This document shows positions 17,337 through 26,613 of a stretch of DNA of 64,000 nucleotides, piece after piece (position 1 is the stretch's first letter; every line of letters begins with the position of its first letter). A program made the position numbers and the translations under genes. Origin of the DNA: Halovenus halobia. Lineage in GTDB: Archaea > Halobacteriota > Halobacteria > Halobacteriales > Haloarculaceae. Below the pieces are notes generated by a model. That model was not told where the DNA came from and searched no databases. It was given only the letters and a program-made list of their open reading frames with translations. The stretch spans positions 496,001 through 560,000 of the forward strand of contig NZ_JBLKOA010000001.1 in assembly GCF_051414135.1 (NCBI RefSeq). Reading direction: 5' to 3'.

Positions 17337-19510
17337 TGGTGGAGTTTTCGTTCGAAGTAGCGTCTGGTTGCGATGCTCATCGCGAAGAAGCCCAGGACAA
17401 CGCCGAGTAAGACCAGTGCCGTCCCCCAGCCGAAGGACTCTCCGGCACCGACGCCGGCTGTGATGACCGCGTACAGCTGGTAGGGAAGGGCGCTCGCTCG
17501 CTCGAGCAACGCCGGATTCGACACCTGAATAAACGGCGGTTGTGCGCCAACCTGGACGACGAAATTTTTCAGCACGTTCGGCCCAGAGTTCGGGAAGTTC
17601 GGCCCGTTCAATACCAGCAGTAGCGGTGCCGTCTCACCGGCAATCCGGCCCACGCCGAGGATGATGCCCGTAATCACGCCCGGAATCGACGCGGGCACGA
17701 CGACGCTTCTGATGGTCTGCCACTTCGTAACGCCGAGCGCCGCACTGGCGTCACGATACTCGTCGGGGACACTCTTCATCGCTTCCCGGCTGGTGATGAG
17801 CACGAGTGGCAACAGCATGAACCCGAGTACGAGCTGTGAGGCGAGAATCGAGGGGGTGTCGCCGAACCGCGGGACGATGAACGCGAGGCCGAACAGCCCA
17901 AAGACGATACTCGGTGTGCTCCAGAGGCCGTTTGTCGCGACATCGACTGCACGGGTGAAGACGCTATCCTCGGCATACTCTGTCAGATAGACGGCTGCAC
18001 CCAGCGCAAGCGGCACGGCAAACACAACCGCACCGAGAACAATCCAGATAGTGCCGAACATCGCTGGCATCACGCCAGCCTGGATCCCGAGTCCCTGTGA
18101 CGGGTTCATGATGAACGGCCAGGTGACGGTTCCGTTCCCGACGATACCGAGTTGACTCGTCCCGACCGGATAGCCGGTCAGGAACGCGCGCAAACAGGCG
18201 ACAGCGACGATAGCGAGGCCGGCGTAGCCCAACCAAGAAACCGGCGGGAGCGACGACGGCTCGCCAGATTGACCGGGACTCGGCCGTGTGGCGGCTAGCA
18301 CCACGACGCCGAGGCCTGCGCCGCCGAGTAGCACTGTGACAGCCGCGACGCCAGCGACGGCGAGTTCGGTGCTGATGGCGAGTTCCAGGACTGTCACACC
18401 AATCGCACCGACCAGCGCCACACCGAGGCCACGGTTGATCCAGCGACCACGGGCTGTCTCGGGCGTCCAGTCACCCGAGCGCCCTGTCAGTGCGAGCAAG
18501 ACCGCCGCGGCAAGCAGTCCGGGGGCTGCACCGACGGCGGCGGTCGGTTCGACCGTGACCGCGTACCCCGAGAGTGTACTGTTCGTTACGACCGTTCCGA
18601 GGACTGCAGCAGCCGCGAGTCCAACGAGCCCAACAACCGCGAGACTGACAAAGGCGATAATCTTGTCTGTCCCGTTGGCGGCTGCTGGGCTGATTGTCGT
18701 CACTCTGAGCAAAACGAACATCGTGGTTGCGAGGAGTAGCACCACTGTCCCGGCGCTGACGACGAGATTTTCGACAACGACGCCGATTCCCCGCTGGAAG
18801 ACAAACAGGAGCAGGAAGGCCAGCACCGACAGCGTGAGCATCACGACAAGTGAGACCAGCACGAATGCGCCGTTCTGTCTGCCGCGGGTGCCAAAGCCTT
18901 CGGAGGCAGACGCACTCGCCCATCCAGTCGCGAGCCCAACGAACATCACCGACAGCGGAATCACGAGTGTTCCGGGGATCGTGGCTCCAAAGCCCGAAGG
19001 TTCCCACGTCCACCCTGGCGAGATGACGCCGGTTGTGAACACGGCGCCAATCAGGCACACGAGGACGCTCGCAGGTATTGTCGCTCCGAGGTCCTCTCGC
19101 AGCGCAATAGTGGCGTACCCGACGCCAAGACCAACCACGACGGCACCGAGCCAGCCAACCTGCCCGACGCCGAGTGTATTACCGAGGAATGTCCCGACAA
19201 GCAGCGTCCAGAGCAAACTCTGGATAAGCCCGACAACGAGCCCTGCTGAGCGGTCAGGCGTCGTCCGGACGCTGCCCCACCGAGAGAAGACTCCCAGCGC
19301 GGCGGTTGCCAGCCCGAGACCGAGCGTGGCGACACCGAAATACGTCGCCGCCGTGAGGCCACCGACTTCATCGGCCAGTGGCACCACATCAGCGAAGGTT
19401 CCAACCGCGAGCGCGAAGACGACAAGCGAGCCCGCAGTCACGCCAAGGGAAAACTGTTCGTAACTACTGCTGTCGCCGTCGACAAGCCGTGTCTGGTATC
19501 GTTCGCTCAT
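17333..19510 (-). CDS. pstA: Phosphate ABC transporter permease PstA with large N-terminal membrane extension
   Basis: 725 residues, against about 290 for bacterial PstA. The C-terminal ~300 residues are a normal PstA permease: WSTPSIVFGLFGLAF, then the EAA loop EYRDASAALGVTKWQTIRSV followed by VGRIAGETAPLL. The N-terminal ~425 residues are almost entirely hydrophobic helices, roughly a dozen, rich in Gly, Ala and Val and without a recognisable transporter motif. The frame is continuous, with ATGA overlaps to pstC and pstB. Haloarchaeal PstA proteins are generally longer than bacterial ones, but this size is striking. Confidence 0.93.
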   Translation of the reverse strand: MSERYQTRLVDGDSSSYEQFSLGVTAGSLVVFALAVGTFADVVPLADEVGGLTAATYFGVATLGLGLATAALGVFSRWGSVRTTPDRSAGLVVGLIQSLLWTLLVGTFLGNTLGVGQVGWLGAVVVGLGVGYATIALREDLGATIPASVLVCLIGAVFTTGVISPGWTWEPSGFGATIPGTLVIPLSVMFVGLATGWASASASEGFGTRGRQNGAFVLVSLVVMLTLSVLAFLLLFVFQRGIGVVVENLVVSAGTVVLLLATTMFVLLRVTTISPAAANGTDKIIAFVSLAVVGLVGLAAAAVLGTVVTNSTLSGYAVTVEPTAAVGAAPGLLAAAVLLALTGRSGDWTPETARGRWINRGLGVALVGAIGVTVLELAISTELAVAGVAAVTVLLGGAGLGVVVLAATRPSPGQSGEPSSLPPVSWLGYAGLAIVAVACLRAFLTGYPVGTSQLGIVGNGTVTWPFIMNPSQGLGIQAGVMPAMFGTIWIVLGAVVFAVPLALGAAVYLTEYAEDSVFTRAVDVATNGLWSTPSIVFGLFGLAFIVPRFGDTPSILASQLVLGFMLLPLVLITSREAMKSVPDEYRDASAALGVTKWQTIRSVVVPASIPGVITGIILGVGRIAGETAPLLLVLNGPNFPNSGPNVLKNFVVQVGAQPPFIQVSNPALLERASALPYQLYAVITAGVGAGESFGWGTALVLLGVVLGFFAMSIATRRYFERKLHQ

Positions 19511-20622
19511 TGTCCACCTCTGAGTTTTCGTTGCATGCGCTGTTGGATCAGTTGTGAGATGATTCCCAGCCCGGTGACGATGACGAGCAAGAGCACGCCA
19601 GCAGCGAACAGCGCGCTCAGAAAGGTCGACCCTTCTGGTGCGTTACCGTAGCCTGACGCGATGAGTGTGGTCAGCGTCTCGGTGCTGTCGAAGAAGTTGT
19701 AGGGTTTCGGCCCCACCATCTGTCGCCTGTGTGCAATCATCACCGTCGCGGCCATCGTCTCACCGATGGCTCGGCCGAGGCCGAGCAAGACAGCCGCTGA
19801 AATACCTGAAAACGCTGTCGGGATCGAGACGCTTTTGATCGTCTGCCAGTCTGTCGCCCCCATCGCGACCGACCCGTCTTTCATCGAGTCCGGAACAGCC
19901 GACAGGGCGTCTTCGGCCACCGAGACGACTGTCGGGAGCGCCATGAAGCCAATTACCAGCCCAATCGTGAACATCGCGCCGGCGGGAGTGATGGAAAACA
20001 GATTTCCAATGTAAGGGTTGATCACAGTGAATCCGATGAACCCGTAGACAATCGAGGGTATCCCGGCGAGCAGTTCGACGGCTGGCTTGATTATCTCTCG
20101 AAGCCAGTCAGGGGCAATTTCGCTGATAAACAGTGCGCCCGCGATGCCGAACGGTGCCGCGACGAGCATCGCGACCGCAGTCGTAATCAGCGTGCCCAAG
20201 AGCATCGGGATAAGCGAGAACTGCCCGCCCGCGACGGACCACTTGTTCGGTCCGAACGGCGAGAGAACGTGCCCGACACCCATCTCCCGGAAGACTGGCA
20301 CTGCCTCCAGAAAGAGGAAAAAGGCAATCAGGCCGAGCGTCGACAGCGTCAGAACAGTCATCTGTAGCGTGAGCAGTTTCGCGGTCAGTTCCTGCCGAAT
20401 GACCCATCCCACACCTGTCACGACCAGGAAGCCGTACAGCAGTGTCAGTAGCCAGTTCGACTGCAGCAGAAAGCTCACGAACGCCCCGGCAACCAACACC
20501 ACCTGTGCCGTTGCTAACAGGAGGCTCACTCGGTCCATCTCCACGAGTGTTCGGACCGTCGGCGCCATCTGTTGCCGGAGCGACGACCGCACTCGTACCG
20601 CCAAGTCTTGTATTTTGTTCAT
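19507..20622 (-). CDS. pstC: Phosphate ABC transporter permease PstC
   Basis: 371 residues with about eight hydrophobic helices. Motifs are AGIPSIVYGFIGFTVI and the EAA loop DSMKDGSVAMGATDWQTIKSV followed by GRAIGETMA. The N-terminal ~70 residues extend beyond the bacterial form. The gene lies 52 bases after pstS and overlaps pstA by four bases. Confidence 0.95.
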   Translation of the reverse strand: MNKIQDLAVRVRSSLRQQMAPTVRTLVEMDRVSLLLATAQVVLVAGAFVSFLLQSNWLLTLLYGFLVVTGVGWVIRQELTAKLLTLQMTVLTLSTLGLIAFFLFLEAVPVFREMGVGHVLSPFGPNKWSVAGGQFSLIPMLLGTLITTAVAMLVAAPFGIAGALFISEIAPDWLREIIKPAVELLAGIPSIVYGFIGFTVINPYIGNLFSITPAGAMFTIGLVIGFMALPTVVSVAEDALSAVPDSMKDGSVAMGATDWQTIKSVSIPTAFSGISAAVLLGLGRAIGETMAATVMIAHRRQMVGPKPYNFFDSTETLTTLIASGYGNAPEGSTFLSALFAAGVLLLVIVTGLGIISQLIQQRMQRKLRGGQ

Positions 20623-20674
20623 GTATAAAAACGAATATGTATCGGCCGGCCGAGCGAACGGCGGCCAGTGACGG

Positions 20675-21739
20675 TTAGGCCTGGTCGGCCAGCTTTCCGC
20701 GCTCTTCCTCTCGTCGCTCCGGTGGGAGTTTGAAGTAGTTGTTCGGCTCGACGAAGTTCTGCTGGCCGAACTCTGAGAGGATCATGTTGATGAAGGCACT
20801 CTCTCGGTTGTCGGTGTCTTCCCAGGTGTAACAGTGCAGGTCACGGCTCAGCGGGTACTCCTTGGCACCGAGGTTCTTGCCGAACTCGTAGAGCGTCCCG
20901 TCGAGCTCGAGTCCGATTGGCGGGGTGCCTTGGTCGGGTTCGACGAACGCCAGCGCGATGTAAGCGATTGCGTTGTCGTTCTGTTTGACCAACTGGGCAA
21001 CCTGCTGATTCTGGCCCTTTCGAGTGTCCGGCGAAATCGGTGCGTCTGGGTCGCCGTACAGATTCTTTCTGAATGCAGTGTCAGTTCCGGAGTTCTCTGC
21101 GCGACCGATTGCGTAAATCTCCTTGTCTGGGCCGCCAACCTCACTCCAGTTGTCGATGTCGCCCTTGTAGATGCCCCGGAGTTCGTCACCGGTGATCTGT
21201 GAGACACCTGCGTCGCGGATTTCCTCGCTGACGACGATTGGCTGGCCGTCGACTGCGACTACGTGGTCGACAATGTTGTCGAGTTTGTCGGAGTCGGCGC
21301 CGAGAATCGACTCTGCTGTCGAACTCGCGTCACCGATGTCGACGCGTTCGCTGGTGACTGCTTCGACACCGGTCCCGGAGTGGCTCAGTGCAACCTGAAC
21401 CTGGAAGGGCGGCACACTCCGTTCCTCGGTCGGCTCGAAGCCGTATTTCTGCCCCCAGTAATCGGCGAGGTTCATGTCCGTATCGATGTCGTACTGGCCG
21501 GGCCCCCAGTACTCTTCGTCAGAGGCTGGTGGATTACCGTTCCAGACGGCGGAGGCGTCGTTCGTGATTGGATACACTGTGGAGGAGCCATCAGCTGTCA
21601 GCGAGGAGGGGCCAGCGGAATCGTCGCCGCTGCCGAGTGTACAGCCGGCGAGTGCTGTCGCGCCGAGTGTCCCGGCGCCAACAAGGAATTTACGTCGTGA
21701 TGCGTCGTCAGACAGACGCTCTGAGTCCTGCGTCATCAT
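20675..21739 (-). CDS. pstS: Phosphate-binding lipoprotein PstS
   Basis: 354 residues. Tat signal (SRRKF, Arg15-Arg16) and lipobox TALAGC with Cys33 anchor it outside the membrane. The mature part starts with SSLTADGSSTVYPIT, the PstS phosphate-binding loop, and later has VALSHSGTGVEA and RAENSGTDTAF, which provide anion ligands. First gene of pstSCAB-phoU. The start could be either of two adjacent ATGs. Confidence 0.95.
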   Translation of the reverse strand: MMTQDSERLSDDASRRKFLVGAGTLGATALAGCTLGSGDDSAGPSSLTADGSSTVYPITNDASAVWNGNPPASDEEYWGPGQYDIDTDMNLADYWGQKYGFEPTEERSVPPFQVQVALSHSGTGVEAVTSERVDIGDASSTAESILGADSDKLDNIVDHVVAVDGQPIVVSEEIRDAGVSQITGDELRGIYKGDIDNWSEVGGPDKEIYAIGRAENSGTDTAFRKNLYGDPDAPISPDTRKGQNQQVAQLVKQNDNAIAYIALAFVEPDQGTPPIGLELDGTLYEFGKNLGAKEYPLSRDLHCYTWEDTDNRESAFINMILSEFGQQNFVEPNNYFKLPPERREEERGKLADQA

Positions 21740-21770
21740 CTGTGCATTTCCTATCGGTTATTAAAGCAGT

Positions 21771-21778
21771 TTATAATA
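21771..21778 (-). promoter_or_regulatory. TATA-like box of the pst operon
   Basis: TATTATAA on the minus strand lies about 36 bases before the pstS ATG, leaving a leader of around ten bases. A second AT-rich patch, 21756-21765, is closer to the start. The whole 206-base divergent gap (21740-21945) is AT-rich compared with its flanks and probably holds the phosphate-responsive control sites of both directions. Confidence 0.5.
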
Positions 21779-21945
21779 CTTATACGAACCCGTCAGACCA
21801 GTATAGACCGAACCGAGTGGGTGTGAGTTGTACGGGCCTGAAACATCTGTACGTCCGATTCTGAACTAACTGTTCTCAAACAGAGGAATATATAGCAATA
21901 CGTACTGCAGTGAGTTCTGTATACCTATCATATTAATCACTAATA

Positions 21946-22971
21946 ATGAGCCCCTCCGAATTAGCGTATCTGATGAAAGAACGGAAGGTGCAGTTGACCG
22001 GTGGGTCGACGCTGACAGTGTCGCTCCCGAAGGAGTGGGCAACGGAGGCTGATGTGGAGGCAGGCGATACACTCAGACTCTTTCCGGACGGGACACGGCT
22101 TGTTATCGAATCTGCACACGCGGACGATGACACAAAGGAGACAGCGGTTGCTGTCGCCGGAGCGACGGAAACGGAGGTCCGCCGGATGATCCTTGCCTTC
22201 TACACGAGTGGATTCAACAGCGTCACGCTCACTGACCCGACTGGCTTCGACCAGACTCGCCGCGTCATCACCGACACGACGCGGAAGCTCATCGGACTGG
22301 AGATTGTCAACGCCACAGAGACAGAGGTCACGCTGAAGAATCTCCTCAACTCCAGTACGGTCTCGGTCGGTCAGTCGACAGAACAGATGCAACAACTGGC
22401 GCTGGCGATGCACGAGGACGCTGTCATGGCACTGCTCGAAGGAGACCAGCAGGCAGCGAGTCGCGTCTCCGAGCGCGACGACCAGGTCGATAGACTGTAC
22501 GCGATGGTGTCACGGCACTTCCAGCGCGCGCTAGAAAATCCAGTCAACGCCGAGGAACTCGACCTCGGACGGCTGGAACTGTACGACTATCAGACGACTG
22601 CCAGACAGTTCGAGCGAATCGCAGACCACGCAGTCAAACTCGCCGGCCTCGGCCCGCGCTTCGAGCAGCCACTGCCGCCAGACCTCGCTCGCCAAATCAA
22701 AAACGTCGGTGACAGCTCTCGTGATATTGCTACTCAGGCCGCAGCAACGCTGTTGGCCGATGGCGAGACTGAGGCAGCACACGCGGCACTGGACCGGCGG
22801 GACGCACTACTCGAAGATATCGCCGAAATCGAGCGCACGCTCCACGAGGAGGAGATTCCACAGAGCCACCTGATTGCGCTCGTCCTCGATAGTCTCACTC
22901 GCACCGCAGAGTACGGCGGTAACATCGCAGAAACATCGCTCAACGCCGCCGCTCGCACCGAAGAATTATAA
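21946..22971 (+). CDS. PhoU-domain protein with N-terminal SpoVT/AbrB-type domain
   Basis: 341 residues. The AbrB-like head reads MKERKVQLTGGSTLTVSLPK; relatives usually begin at METRK, so the true start may be the ATG at 21973, nine codons later. PhoU repeats follow, with QFERIADHAVKLA near residue 225 and TAEYGGNIAE near 325. It is divergent from pstS across a shared AT-rich gap, the classic position of a regulator acting on its neighbour operon. Confidence 0.88.
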   Translation: MSPSELAYLMKERKVQLTGGSTLTVSLPKEWATEADVEAGDTLRLFPDGTRLVIESAHADDDTKETAVAVAGATETEVRRMILAFYTSGFNSVTLTDPTGFDQTRRVITDTTRKLIGLEIVNATETEVTLKNLLNSSTVSVGQSTEQMQQLALAMHEDAVMALLEGDQQAASRVSERDDQVDRLYAMVSRHFQRALENPVNAEELDLGRLELYDYQTTARQFERIADHAVKLAGLGPRFEQPLPPDLARQIKNVGDSSRDIATQAAATLLADGETEAAHAALDRRDALLEDIAEIERTLHEEEIPQSHLIALVLDSLTRTAEYGGNIAETSLNAAARTEEL

Positions 22972-23285
22972 CAGGAGCGCACGGCAGCAGAGAACTGTCG
23001 GTGGCTCGCTTGTAGTACTCAGAGTTCTAGAGCCAGTCGTCGGGCAGTTCGTCCTCGTGTGCAGCCAGCAACGACTCTGTGGACCAGACGCTGAGACACG
23101 GGAGCGCCTGGTCGAAACGGACCAGAGGCGTCGACTCTTTGACCAACAAACACGTCATCTCTGTGATTGTTGGGCACGATACCGGACAGATTCGGGGGAA
23201 GGCCGACGGAAGTGCTACGATTGGCCGGCTACGGGCGACCCGTTCCGGTACAACTAACAGGGCCACGGCAGAATAAACGCCTAGG
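22972..23285. other. 314-base gap before sucC, no confident gene
   Basis: The gap holds the sucC promoter region. A minus-strand frame from a GTG at 23264-23266 to 23027 would give 79 residues ending DELPDDWL, an ending seen on small haloarchaeal proteins; an internal ATG at 23156-23158 would give 43 residues. The upstream part is not acidic and no TATA box fits, so I do not call it as a gene. Confidence 0.4.
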
Positions 23286-24431
23286 ATGCGCTTACACGAA
23301 TATCAGGCAAAAGAGGTATTTGCTGACGCTGGGATCCCGACACCCGACGCAGCGCTCGCGCGGACAGTAGACGAGGCCGTCGAGGCTGCCGGTGACATCG
23401 GCTATCCGGTCGCGATCAAGGCTCAGGTCCACGTCGGTGGACGTGGCAAGGCTGGCGGAATCAAACTCGTCGAGAACGACGACGAGGCACGCGAGGCCGC
23501 CGACGAGATTCTCGGCATGGACCTCAAAGGCTACACCGTCGACCGCGTACTCGTCGAAGAGGCGGTCGATTTCGTCAACGAACTCTACGTTGGCGTGACG
23601 ATGGACCGCGGCGAAGGCAAGCCAGTCGCGATGGTGTCGACCCGCGGCGGCGTCAACATCGAAGAGGTCGCCGAGGAGGACCCCGACGCAATTGCGCGGG
23701 AACACATCGACCCCGCCTTCGGTATGCACCAGTACGAGGCTCGAAAAGTCGTCTACGAGGCCGGCGTCGACCAGGATATCGCGATGGATGTTGCGAGTAT
23801 TCTCTCGACGCTGTACGACCTCTGGGAGGAGCGAGATGGCGCTGACGCGGAGATTAATCCGCTGATGGTCACCGCCGACGACGAGGTTATCGCCGCAGAC
23901 GCGGTGTTCAATCTCGACGGGGACGCGCTGTTTCGCCAGCAGGACCTCGCAGAACTCGAAGACGAGGCTGCTGAGGACGACCTCGAAGCCAAAGCAAACG
24001 AGTACGGCTTCGATTACGTCCGCCTCTCCGGCAACGTCGGCATCATCGGCAACGGTGCGGGACTGGTGATGACGACACTCGACCTCGTGGATTACTACGG
24101 CGGCAAGCCCGCCAACTTCCTCGACATCGGCGGCGGTGCGAAAGCCGAACGAGTCGCCAACGCCCTGGATATGGTCTTCTCTGACGAGAACGTCGACGCG
24201 GTTGTGTTCAACATCTTCGGCGGGATTACCCGTGGCGACGAGGTTGCGAACGGTATCAATCAGGCACTCGAACAGTTCGACGATATCCCGAAACAGGTCA
24301 TCGTCCGCCTCGCGGGGACGAACGCAGAAGAAGGTATGGAGATTCTCAATACAGATCTCGTTCAGGTCGAAGCGACACTCGAAGACGCCGTGCAAGCTGC
24401 TGTCAAGGCAGCTGACGAGGTGGAACAATGA
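23286..24431 (+). CDS. sucC: Succinate-CoA ligase (ADP-forming) beta subunit
   Basis: 381 residues, normal length. Citric acid cycle enzyme making succinate, CoA and ATP from succinyl-CoA. The ATP-grasp N-terminus MRLHEYQAKEVF and AQVHVGGRGKAGGI are textbook SucC; the C-terminal flavodoxin-like part has NIFGGITRGDEVANGI. Followed by sucD with a four-base overlap. Confidence 0.97.
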   Translation: MRLHEYQAKEVFADAGIPTPDAALARTVDEAVEAAGDIGYPVAIKAQVHVGGRGKAGGIKLVENDDEAREAADEILGMDLKGYTVDRVLVEEAVDFVNELYVGVTMDRGEGKPVAMVSTRGGVNIEEVAEEDPDAIAREHIDPAFGMHQYEARKVVYEAGVDQDIAMDVASILSTLYDLWEERDGADAEINPLMVTADDEVIAADAVFNLDGDALFRQQDLAELEDEAAEDDLEAKANEYGFDYVRLSGNVGIIGNGAGLVMTTLDLVDYYGGKPANFLDIGGGAKAERVANALDMVFSDENVDAVVFNIFGGITRGDEVANGINQALEQFDDIPKQVIVRLAGTNAEEGMEILNTDLVQVEATLEDAVQAAVKAADEVEQ

Positions 24432-25297
24432 GTGTATTAGTCGACGAGGACACCCGCGTCGTCGTGCAGGGTATCACCGGCGGCGAAGGAAAATTCCACA
24501 CCAACCAGATGATGGAGTACGGCACGAACGTCGTGGCCGGCGCAGTGCCGGGCCGAGGCGGCCAGGAAGTCGCTGGCGTTCCAGTCTACGACACCGTCGC
24601 GGGCGCGGCCCGCGCGGAAGACGCAAACGCGGCCGTCGTCTTCGTCCCGCCGGCGTTCGCTGGCGACGCGCTGTTCGAGGCACTGGACGCGCCGGTCGAC
24701 CTCGTTGTCGCCATCACCGAAGGTATTCCGACACAGGACATGAGTCGTGTCTACCGACAACTGCAGGACACTGACACCCACCTCGTTGGACCGAACTGTC
24801 CGGGCCTCATCACGCCGGGCGTCGCGAAACTGGGTATTCTCCCCGGAAACATCTTCGAGGCTGGCAACGTCGGCCTCGTCTCCCGGTCTGGCACGCTCAC
24901 CTACCAGGTCGTCGACAACCTGACCGAGCGCGGCCTCGGCCAGTCGACGGCCATCGGTATCGGCGGCGACCCGATTATCGGGACGGACTTCATCGACGCA
25001 CTCTCGCTGTTCGAGGACGACCCCGACACCGACGCCATCGTGATGTGTGGCGAAATCGGCGGCGAAGACGAAGAAGACGCGGCGGCCTACATTGACGACC
25101 ACGTCGATACGCCGGTCGTCGGCTTCATCGCAGGCCGGACAGCACCGCCGGGCAAACGCATGGGCCACGCTGGCGCAATCGTCTCCAGTTCCGGCACTGG
25201 CACCGCGGAGAGCAAAATCAACGCCCTCGAAGCGGCTGGTGTCCCAGTCGGAGACACGCCGAACGAAGTCGCCGACCACGTCGAAGAGCTCTTCTAG
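24428..25297 (+). CDS. sucD: Succinate-CoA ligase (ADP-forming) alpha subunit
   Basis: 289 residues. CoA-binding Rossmann domain at the N-terminus (VVVQGITGGEGKFHT), GPNCPGLITP in the middle, and the phosphohistidine loop GHAGAIVSS with His247. It forms the heterodimer with SucC and is translated from an overlapping ATGA. Its stop overlaps the stop of the convergent PhoU/AbrB-like gene by four bases. Confidence 0.97.
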   Translation: MSVLVDEDTRVVVQGITGGEGKFHTNQMMEYGTNVVAGAVPGRGGQEVAGVPVYDTVAGAARAEDANAAVVFVPPAFAGDALFEALDAPVDLVVAITEGIPTQDMSRVYRQLQDTDTHLVGPNCPGLITPGVAKLGILPGNIFEAGNVGLVSRSGTLTYQVVDNLTERGLGQSTAIGIGGDPIIGTDFIDALSLFEDDPDTDAIVMCGEIGGEDEEDAAAYIDDHVDTPVVGFIAGRTAPPGKRMGHAGAIVSSSGTGTAESKINALEAAGVPVGDTPNEVADHVEELF

Positions 25298-26313
25298 GCG
25301 TCCGGCTCTTCGATTTCGTCTTGGGAGTCGGTATCAGTCTGGCGGTACGCCAACCGCGCCCCGACCGACTGAATTCGACCCGCGTGGTCGAGAATCGTCG
25401 TGAAATACGTTAACAGGCGCCGTAGGTCATCGTCCGCTGTCCCGAGCGAGTCGATACGAGACCGCGTCTCGGCGATCAACTCCCGCGCTGATTCGACATC
25501 GTCGTGTGTTGGATTCACGACAACAGCCACAGTCGCCGCCACAGCTTCGTCGACTGACTCAGCGAGCGTTTGGAGTTCTTCGCTGTCGACGCCGTCCCCC
25601 GCCGACCACCCGGAGTCGACGAGCTGGCTGGAGCTGTCGGCCATCATCACCAGGTCTGTCGCCACAGAACGATAGCCAAGCAGCGGAAAGCCGGTGTCGA
25701 TGCCGACAGCGTCGTTGAGTCGCGGGTTCCGGTAGGTGGTGAAAATCAACCGGAGGAACAGACAGAACAGTCGCCAGAGCTGCTGGCTCTGTCGGTCGGC
25801 AATACCGTCGCCGTTACCGAGCACCGTCTCGACAGCGCCGTCTCTGATGCCGCCCTCAGTTCTCGCCAGTCGTTCGAGCAGATTTGTTACGTCGAACTCT
25901 TTGACTGCGACCGAACAGCGAATTACGACTCGCTTCTGTGTCTGTTCGACGACGCCAAAGCCCATCAACTGCCCTTCGAGTTCGATGATGACGTTGAACT
26001 GCTCGTTCGACAGCCCCGAATCGCTGGTGATCGTTAGCTGATGTCTGCCGAGAATATACTGGGTCAACAGCACCTGTCTGAACTGCTCGGTGCTGAACTC
26101 GTCGGCGTCGATGGTTGCCGTCTGCTCGTTCTCGTGGGGGTCGTTCGGAACGACCAGCAGCGACCCGCCGCTCTCGTCGCGCTGAACGACCACTTCGTCA
26201 CCCTTCTCGAGGCCCTGCTTTTCCACCCAGTCGACCGGCAGCGTCACGGCTAGTGTCGACGAACCAACCTGCTGGAGTTTCCTGTTCGACCGAATTGGAT
26301 TCCCACCTCTCAT
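25294..26313 (-). CDS. PhoU-domain-like protein with N-terminal SpoVT/AbrB-type domain
   Basis: 339 residues from the ATG at 26311-26313; a GTG codon directly before it is also in frame. The AbrB-like head is RSNRKLQQVGSSTLAVTLP. The C-terminal helices are PhoU-like in layout but the motif with ERxxDHA is weak (ATDLVMMADSSSQLV), so metal binding may be lost. It is the most diverged of the three AbrB-PhoU fusions near pst and sucCD. Possible roles are phosphate signalling or control of its neighbours; this is inference. Confidence 0.75.
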   Translation of the reverse strand: MRGGNPIRSNRKLQQVGSSTLAVTLPVDWVEKQGLEKGDEVVVQRDESGGSLLVVPNDPHENEQTATIDADEFSTEQFRQVLLTQYILGRHQLTITSDSGLSNEQFNVIIELEGQLMGFGVVEQTQKRVVIRCSVAVKEFDVTNLLERLARTEGGIRDGAVETVLGNGDGIADRQSQQLWRLFCLFLRLIFTTYRNPRLNDAVGIDTGFPLLGYRSVATDLVMMADSSSQLVDSGWSAGDGVDSEELQTLAESVDEAVAATVAVVVNPTHDDVESARELIAETRSRIDSLGTADDDLRRLLTYFTTILDHAGRIQSVGARLAYRQTDTDSQDEIEEPDA

Positions 26314-26613
26314 CACTCAGTCGCCCTCCGCCTGCGTGCACAGCAATCGTGTGGTCCCATTCGATGGTTCTACGCGGTGAGTCGAGTTGATTGGGCAAAA
26401 TAGTTTCGCGCGCGGGGAATTGCCCTACATTCGGCCACTTTGGCTGGCTACCAGCACACATTTCCTCTCATTTGTCGCACCTCTCTGGATTGTTTGTATT
26501 AGGTTCCTTGTACAGTGGATGGCAGTACCCGCAACAACAGCGACCCCTGTGTCTGTCCGATGCGGTATTACACATTCTAAGAAGCGCTTATACGATGTGA
26601 CAAGCAACAACCG
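26314..26613. other. 300-base divergent gap with the ureohydrolase promoter
   Basis: It separates the minus-strand PhoU-like gene from the ureohydrolase. Apart from the TATA-like box near 26586 it holds no open frame with haloarchaeal amino acid use. The right half is AT-richer than the flanks. Confidence 0.5.
26586..26593 (+). promoter_or_regulatory. TATA-like box of the ureohydrolase gene
   Basis: GCTTATAC is centred about 25 bases before the ATG at 26614, consistent with a leaderless or near-leaderless transcript. Confidence 0.55.

Noticed and set aside
18288..19463. 391-codon open frame opposite the PstA extension
   Set aside because: Low-complexity Thr/Ser/Pro/Ala translation, produced by the Gly/Ala/Val-rich helices on the other strand. 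I considered it because the extension is odd, but the overlaps with pstB and pstC fix the minus frame.
21740..21945. A named phosphate-control box in the pstS gap
   Set aside because: The gap is AT-rich with TATA-like patches, but I could not identify a repeated or conserved box with confidence.
23027..23266. 79-codon minus-strand frame ending DELPDDWL
   Set aside because: The ending is haloarchaeal in style, but the start is a GTG without a promoter and the rest is not acidic. Kept only as a note in the gap entry.
23292..24428. 378-codon open frame opposite sucC
   Set aside because: sucC is certain by motif; the opposite frame is Val/Asp/His-rich without similarity.
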